In this document: one piece after another, positions 7,176 to 10,950 of the stretch
How positions within the stretch are numbered: the first letter of the stretch is position 1
Layout: each line of letters starts with the position of its first letter
From: Spirochaetaceae bacterium
GTDB taxonomy: Bacteria; Spirochaetota; Spirochaetia; Treponematales; Breznakiellaceae
Length of the DNA stretch: 10,950 nt
Reading direction: 5' to 3'
NCBI GenBank assembly: GCA_031280115.1
Contig: JAITHF010000168.1
Coordinates: 1 to 10,950 of the forward strand
Made by a program: the position numbers and the translations under genes
The notes under the pieces: generated by a model
Told to the model about the DNA's origin: nothing
Seen by the model: the letters and a program-made list of their open reading frames with translations, nothing else
The model's database searches: none

Positions 7176-8480
7176 ATGAAAGCCCTCGCAGATGAACTTA
7201 ATCAGGTACTGGACAGTACCATTGCCGGACGGCTCCTCTCACCCCTGGGGCGGCGCTTGTATTTTCCCAAAGGAATCATTGCCCAGGCAGGGGAAGCAAA
7301 AAAGGCCGCTACAACGGCAAACGCCACGATCGGCATGGCCTATGCCGGGGGCAAACCCCTCGCCCTCTCGTCAGTGGCCGGCGGATTTTCCGGCCTCTTG
7401 CCTGAAGAGGCCGTGGTTTACGCGCCTACTGCGGGCATCGAAGCGGCCCGGGCCGCGTGGAAAGACCTTTTAGGCGCGAAAAACCCCTCCCTTGACCTTG
7501 AGCGCGTGTCCCTTCCGGTGGTGGTGCCCGGGCTTACCGGAGGCATCTCCTTTATGGCCGACCTCTTTCTGGCGGAAGGGGACACCCTCATGGCAGGCGG
7601 CCCCTGCTGGGATAACTATGCGTTTATTGCCGAAACCCGAAGGGGCGCGTCTTTTAAGGAGATACCCTTGTTTGATGACCGTGAAAACCCTGGCGGCCTT
7701 GCCCTGGACAGTATCTCTTCAGCCCTCAAGGGAGCGGGGAACACGGTGAAACTTATCCTTAATTTTCCCAACAACCCCTCCGGCTATTCCCCGACCCGAG
7801 GCGAGGCGGAACGCCTGCTTGCAAGCGTCAAAGATGCCGCCGACGCAGGCGCGGACGTGCTTGTCCTGTGCGACGACGCCTATTTCGGCTTTTTCTATGA
7901 GAAAGACTGCGCTTCCCAGTCCCTTTTCGCCGGCCTTGCGCTCCTGCACGAGCGGGTGCTGGCAGTCAAGATAGACGGGCCTACCAAAGAGGATTACAGC
8001 TGGGGCCTGCGTACGGGCTTTATCACTTTCGGTTCCAAGGGGCTTACGAATGAACACTACGAGGCGCTGGTGAAAAAACTCATGGGCGCCATCCGCTCGT
8101 CAGTCTCCTGCGCCAACACGCCGGCCCAGCACCTTATGCTGAAAACCCTCGCGGACAGCCGGAGCGCATCGGAAAAAGCGCGGTTTTTCAGCCTCCTTGA
8201 GCGGCGCTACCGCACAGTCAAACAATGCGTGGCCGAACACGAACCCCACCCTAACCTGCGGAGCCTGCCATTCAACGCGGGGTATTTTATGACCTTCCAG
8301 TGCCGGGGCGTACACGCCGAAACCCTGAGAAAAACCCTTCTCGAACAAGAGGGCATCGGAACCGTCTCCTTTGGAGGCAGTTATCTCAGGGTGGCGTTCT
8401 CAAGCGTTGATGAAGCGCTGATACCCGTAGTCTACCGGTCGATTTACCGCGCTGCCCGGGAACTGGCCGGAAAAACATGA
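7176..8480 (+). CDS. PLP-dependent aminotransferase, class I/II fold (atypical)
   Basis: Probable cytosolic aminotransferase moving an amino group from an amino acid to a 2-oxo acid. The 434-residue protein shows fold-type-I landmarks: NFPNNPSG at 196-203, D233 in LCDDAYFG (pairs with the PLP ring nitrogen), likely Schiff-base K271 in DGPTKEDYSWGLRTGF, R279 after it, and R405 in SYLRVAFSS as candidate substrate-carboxylate ligand. The usual Ser-x-x-Lys before the PLP lysine is replaced by GPTK, so it is not a standard AspC/AspB enzyme and I give no symbol. The ATG at 7176 is preferred because homologous-looking sequence starts there; the upstream extension is low-quality Arg-rich translation. 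No Shine-Dalgarno is visible. It is divergent from the liv operon and overlaps the next gene by ATGA, which suggests a role in amino acid metabolism. Substrate unknown. Confidence 0.88.
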   Translation: MKALADELNQVLDSTIAGRLLSPLGRRLYFPKGIIAQAGEAKKAATTANATIGMAYAGGKPLALSSVAGGFSGLLPEEAVVYAPTAGIEAARAAWKDLLGAKNPSLDLERVSLPVVVPGLTGGISFMADLFLAEGDTLMAGGPCWDNYAFIAETRRGASFKEIPLFDDRENPGGLALDSISSALKGAGNTVKLILNFPNNPSGYSPTRGEAERLLASVKDAADAGADVLVLCDDAYFGFFYEKDCASQSLFAGLALLHERVLAVKIDGPTKEDYSWGLRTGFITFGSKGLTNEHYEALVKKLMGAIRSSVSCANTPAQHLMLKTLADSRSASEKARFFSLLERRYRTVKQCVAEHEPHPNLRSLPFNAGYFMTFQCRGVHAETLRKTLLEQEGIGTVSFGGSYLRVAFSSVDEALIPVVYRSIYRAARELAGKT

Positions 8481-9793
8481 AATCAAGCGGCCCGGGCCGG
8501 CGCCGCGGGGCAGGGCGCCTTTTTATTTTTATTTTTTTCTCTTTTTTCTCTTTTTTCTCTCTTTTCTCTCTTTTCTCTCTTCTTCCCCTTTCCTGCGGCC
8601 TTTTGCCAGAGCCTCCCGCGGCGGTCCTCTGGACAGACCGGCCTGAGTTCGCCGTGTACGCGGACTCTTTCAACACGAGCCAGAGCGCGTACAAGGTGGA
8701 AGTCAGGTATCTTGAAAATCTGGCTCAAGCCCTGGTGGAAACCAAAGAAACCAAAAAAGCGCCGGACATCCTTGTTGGGGGGTATCTCAAAAGCGCTGCC
8801 GCCCGCTCCCTGTTCCGCCCTCTTGACCGGCTTTTCAACGAAAAAACGCTGGCCAGAAGCGCCTTTTACCCCCGCCTCCTTTCAATGGGCGCGATCGACC
8901 AAAAGCAGTACCTGCTTCCGGTGGCGTTCAACATTCCGGCAATGGTTTTTGCCCGTCAGAACGGGCAGCTGCTCTCCAATCCCTTTACCGTGGGGCTTGG
9001 GGAAATACGGGAGCTGGGCAGCGCCCACAATCAGGAAAGCAGGCGGGTGTACGCGAAGATGGGCTTTTCCCCCGGGTGGGACCCGGAGTTCCTGTATATC
9101 GCGGCGGACCTGTTCGGCGCGGCTTTTCAGGAAGGCTCCCCCCTCGGCTGGGACGAGGCGGCGCTGGAAAGCGCTATTCAGGCTATGCGGGCATGGACTG
9201 CCGAAACCAACGGGGGTATACAGGCGGAAGATGATTTTGTGTTTAAATACTTTTACGAGCCCCCGGAGGTGCTGGCCCTTTCAGGGCGGATTCTCTTTAC
9301 CTATATGGACAGCGCGAAATTCTTTACCCTGCCGGAGGAGCGCCGGGCTAATCTTGATTTCCGGTGGCTTGCGGAAAAAGAGCGCATCCCCCTTGGGGAA
9401 GGCGCCGTGTACTACGGGATATACAAGCGCGGCAGGGCGCGCAAAGCGTCGAAGGCGTTTACCGTCTGGTTTTTTCAGGCGGAAACCCAAAAGGCCCTGC
9501 TTGAAGAAGGCAAAACGAAGCGGCTGGGGGAAACCCTTTTTGGCATAAGCAGCGGATTCTCGGCGCTCCGGTCGGTTACGGAGCAGATATTTCCCCAGTA
9601 TTACCCAAGCCTTCTGGGGCATACCCCGCCGGACGGGTTTCTCACCCCCTCGCGTATCCTCCCGCCCCGATGGAGCGGCCTCAAGGCGGAGGTGGTGCTT
9701 CCCTATCTCGCCGGGCGCATCCGCGCGCCGGTTCCTGAAAAGACCCGCGACCTGGAGCGGCGGATTGCCGAATGGTACAGCCAGACCTTTTAG
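8477..9793 (+). CDS. Extracellular solute-binding lipoprotein (family 1-like, probable)
   Basis: Predicted lipoprotein of 438 residues. Basic N-terminus (RRRGAGR to about residue 14), a Phe/Ser/Leu-rich hydrophobic core at 15-36, then lipobox LPLSC with Cys40, so it should be lipid-anchored after cleavage. The mature part resembles the binding proteins of carbohydrate ABC importers: an early VLWTDRPEFAVYADSFN segment, APDILVGGYLKSAAA, LPVAFNIPAMVFARQ, and a later GRILFTYMDSAKFF region. It is recognised by layout rather than a strict motif, so the assignment is moderate and the ligand unknown. ATGA overlap with the aminotransferase stop implies coupled translation. No permease or ATPase gene for it is in view. 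The hydrophobic core is encoded by 9-bp repeats. It ends four bases from the stop of the convergent gene. Confidence 0.75.
   Translation: MKSSGPGRRRGAGRLFIFIFFSFFSFFSLFSLFSLLPLSCGLLPEPPAAVLWTDRPEFAVYADSFNTSQSAYKVEVRYLENLAQALVETKETKKAPDILVGGYLKSAAARSLFRPLDRLFNEKTLARSAFYPRLLSMGAIDQKQYLLPVAFNIPAMVFARQNGQLLSNPFTVGLGEIRELGSAHNQESRRVYAKMGFSPGWDPEFLYIAADLFGAAFQEGSPLGWDEAALESAIQAMRAWTAETNGGIQAEDDFVFKYFYEPPEVLALSGRILFTYMDSAKFFTLPEERRANLDFRWLAEKERIPLGEGAVYYGIYKRGRARKASKAFTVWFFQAETQKALLEEGKTKRLGETLFGISSGFSALRSVTEQIFPQYYPSLLGHTPPDGFLTPSRILPPRWSGLKAEVVLPYLAGRIRAPVPEKTRDLERRIAEWYSQTF
8539..8583 (+). repeat. Five in-frame 9-bp polypyrimidine repeats in the lipoprotein signal sequence
   Basis: CTCTTTTTT (8539, 8548), CTCTCTTTT (8557, 8566) and CTCTCTTCT (8575) run without interruption and encode Ser-Phe-Phe and Ser-Leu-Phe repeats in the signal-peptide core. 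Gain or loss of a unit would keep the frame and change the hydrophobic core by three residues. Confidence 0.9.
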
Positions 9794-9796
9794 CGG

Positions 9797-10183
9797 TTAG
9801 GATATGAGGTTGAACAAGGCCCCTGAAGGCTCGATGAGGGGCGGGTTGTAGGGCCGGCCCGCCCGCTCTTTCATGTGCCGCAGTTCAGCGTGCAGCTGTT
9901 CCATGGATTTTTTCGTTTCTTCGGCAGACCGGGGCGCGCCGGCTTCTTCCTGTGTTTTGAGACGGTTCATCTGTTCAATCAGCACATCCACGATTTTAAG
10001 CCGGCTTATGGTAAATCCCCGTTCCCCTTCCGGAGCGGGAGTACCGGTAACGTGTTTAAAGTTGGCATATACATAGCTTGAAGAAGAGACCGGCAGGGTT
10101 ACTTTCTCCCCTTTGGGAACTTCCAAAGGAAGGTTAATACCGTATCCTGAGCTGGAATACTTGATAGATTCGTGAGTGGTCAT
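9797..10183 (-). CDS. Conserved-looking hypothetical protein
   Basis: Function not recognised. The 128-residue product has no signal peptide or membrane helix, so it is probably cytoplasmic. Residues about 15-45 look like a small beta-rich module (INLPLEVPKGEKVTLPVSSS, then YVYANFKHVTG). A hydrophobic-patterned helix follows near 58-76 (ISRLKIVDVLIEQMNRLKT), then a charged helix near 88-108 that could be a coiled coil, and a proline-rich tail. The YVYANFKHVTG stretch reminds me of small spirochaete hypothetical proteins, but I cannot confirm this. The start ATG has AAGGGGAA upstream. It lies alone, convergent with the lipoprotein gene (stops four bases apart), and its upstream region runs into element B. 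Confidence 0.75.
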   Translation of the reverse strand: MTTHESIKYSSSGYGINLPLEVPKGEKVTLPVSSSSYVYANFKHVTGTPAPEGERGFTISRLKIVDVLIEQMNRLKTQEEAGAPRSAEETKKSMEQLHAELRHMKERAGRPYNPPLIEPSGALFNLIS

Positions 10184-10244
10184 ACATTCCCCTTTTTGTC
10201 TTTAGTTTTTCTTTAATATCGGACAACAAAACAAAAAAATTACA
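10184..10244. other. Spacer between hypothetical gene and element B
   Basis: Short AT-rich stretch that must hold any promoter for the leftward gene. It includes a run of seven A (10233-10239). No convincing -35/-10 pair could be fixed. Confidence 0.4.
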
Positions 10245-10258
10245 GCAGCCGGAGGCTG
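10233..10258 (-). terminator. Weak outward-facing terminator at the left end of element B
   Basis: Read leftward, CAGCC-TCC-GGCTG (10258-10246) is followed within a few bases by seven T (10239-10233). It could stop transcripts leaving element B before the hypothetical gene. The stem is only 5 bp and the T-run is offset, so this is tentative. Confidence 0.35.
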
Positions 10259-10440
10259 TTTTACGTGCTTCTCGCGGTGAGAGGGTTTGCAATTTTAGTC
10301 ACAACCCAGAAGCGGCGCCTCACCGCGCTTTGATAGCGTGAGCGGCGCAGCGCAGGAAGCATTAGTGGGTGGTTTGGAGGGTCTATGACCCTCCAAATTC
10401 TCTTCAAGAGGCGCGAAAGCGCCGATATAAAAACAGAGTG
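10245..10440 (+). repeat. Element B left arm, structured, reading inward
   Basis: Outer to inner: terminal hairpin CAGCC-GGA-GGCTG (10246-10258); GTGCTTC near 10265; a branched domain whose closing stem is degraded here (one wobble and one mismatch against the downstream CGCAGGAAGC); an 11-bp stem TTTGGAGGGTC (10373-10383), loop TAT, GACCCTCCAAA (10387-10397); and GGCGC-GAAA-GCGCC (10410-10423), a GNRA-type tetraloop hairpin. Confidence 0.88.
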
Positions 10441-10462
10441 CAGCGCAAAGACCGGTTTTTTT

Positions 10463-10609
10463 GCCAGCAAAATAAGTTTTCTTGCCGGCAAAATAAGTTT
10501 GGTTGCCAGCAACCAAACGCCGGATGCTAGCAAAATAAGTTTGGTTGCCAGCAACCAAACGCCGGATGCCAGCAAAATAAGTTTGGCTGCCGGCAGCCAA
10601 AACTATCCT
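10463..10609. repeat. Array B: seven 21-bp units with GCYNGC cores
   Basis: Hexamers GCCAGC, GCCGGC, GCCAGC, GCTAGC, GCCAGC, GCCAGC and GCCGGC start at 10463, 10484, 10505, 10526, 10547, 10568 and 10589, exactly 21 bp apart. Units 3+4 and 5+6 are a 42-bp duplication with two differences. AAAATAAGTT follows four of the hexamers and is the reverse complement of array A's AACTTATTTT. Two dyads, TTTGGTTGC-CA-GCAACCAAA, and one perfect 20-bp palindrome (10582-10601) are centred on the hexamers. Confidence 0.97.
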
Positions 10610-10619
10610 GCCCCCTGCA

Positions 10620-10823
10620 TAACTCATTGTTTTATAACGAATTACCGGCGCTGCGCACCTCTTTGAAGAGATGTGGAGGGTCATAGACCCTCCACACCAC
10701 CCACAACGGCTTCCTGCGCTGCGCCCATGCGTTATCGAAGCGCGATGAGGCGCCGCTTCTGGGTTGTGACTAAAATTGCAAACCCTCTCGCCGCAGGAAG
10801 CACATGAAACAGCCTTCGGCTGC
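10620..10823 (-). repeat. Element B right arm, structured, reading inward on the minus strand
   Basis: Mirror of the left arm. GGCGC (10647-10651) faces GCACC (10655-10659), paired with a G-U wobble only on the minus strand. A 10-bp stem is at 10673-10695 with loop ATA. The branched domain is closed by a perfect 10-bp stem GCTTCCTGCG (10709-10718) / CGCAGGAAGC (10792-10801), and a terminal hairpin CAGCC-TTC-GGCTG lies at 10810-10822. Inside the domain, GAAGCG/CGCTTC and GGGTT/AACCC pairs can form two sub-hairpins. Confidence 0.88.
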
Positions 10824-10950
10824 CCGCAGGGGGCGCCGCGCCCTTCCGCCTGCGCCGCCGGACGGCGCCGGGTTCTGCGCCTGTACGTCCGGGAGGGCGC
10901 CGCGGGGCGCGGGAATACGCTGTTTGGGGAAGGGGCAGGACGGTTTTTTT
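10824..10950. other. GC-rich stretch at the window end
   Basis: Very GC-rich, with many short GGCGCC/GCGCCG inverted repeats. No gene or clear regulatory site is supported. It may be flanking sequence or the edge of a further element beyond the window. Confidence 0.3.

Larger units (their letters stand above)
10245..10823. repeat. Element B: complete inverted-arm element with 21-bp array
   Basis: Second, complete copy of the family of element A. The left arm (10245 to about 10440) and right arm (about 10620-10823) are inverted repeats, including a perfect 44-base match between 10279-10322 and 10746-10789. Between them lie seven 21-bp units. No recognisable protein is encoded. I see no target-site duplication at the proposed ends. 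The arms also match the right arm of element A, although the array contents differ, so arms and array evolve separately. It sits between a hypothetical gene and a GC-rich stretch at the window end. Confidence 0.92.

Noticed and set aside
10295..10684. Protein genes across element B on either strand
   Set aside because: They run through inverted arms and repeats; open only because of the 21-bp period.
10245..10823. Classical insertion sequence
   Set aside because: No transposase and no visible target-site duplication; the inverted arms are much longer than usual terminal repeats.

Overview
This window appears to be chromosomal DNA from a GC-rich, Gram-negative-like heterotrophic bacterium. 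A spirochaete related to Treponema is my best guess, but it is only an inference. It rests on a lipoprotein with a loose L-P-L-S-C lipobox, an isolated araA, and a small hypothetical protein that reminds me of spirochaete hypotheticals. No rRNA, tRNA, CRISPR array or transposase gene was seen.

The middle is ordinary metabolism. An L-arabinose isomerase gene (araA, 808-2235, +) converges on a complete branched-chain/polar amino acid ABC transporter operon transcribed leftward: livJ-like binding protein, livH, livM, livG and livF (6975 down to 2245), with a good sigma-70-type promoter at 7011-7040. Divergent from it, an atypical fold-type-I PLP aminotransferase gene (7176-8480, +) overlaps by 4 bp a gene for a solute-binding lipoprotein (8477-9793, +). 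A short hypothetical gene (9797-10183, -) converges on that. A plausible theme is amino acid uptake and transamination plus carbohydrate uptake and use.

The unusual part is at the two ends. Positions 1 to about 762 and 10245-10823 hold two copies of one repeat-element family that I do not recognise. Each has a central array of units in strict 21-bp register: 20 units in element A (130-549) and 7 in element B (10463-10609). Each array is flanked by long inverted arms; about 190 bp in B, while A's left arm is cut by the window edge. Each arm is a chain of hairpins: a terminal hairpin, a branched domain closed by GCTTCCTGCG/CGCAGGAAGC, an 8-11 bp stem, and a short GGCGC/GCGCC stem, in two intact arms with a GNRA-type loop. 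Stem sequences differ between arms while complementarity is kept, as expected if the folded form (RNA or single-stranded DNA) is selected. The arrays carry variable cores centred on small dyads, and one dyad in array B shows a compensatory base-pair change. The elements encode no recognisable protein.

Smaller oddities are in-frame 9-bp polypyrimidine/polypurine repeats in the lipoprotein signal sequence and at the livM/livG junction, and regulatory signals for araA that overlap the end of element A.
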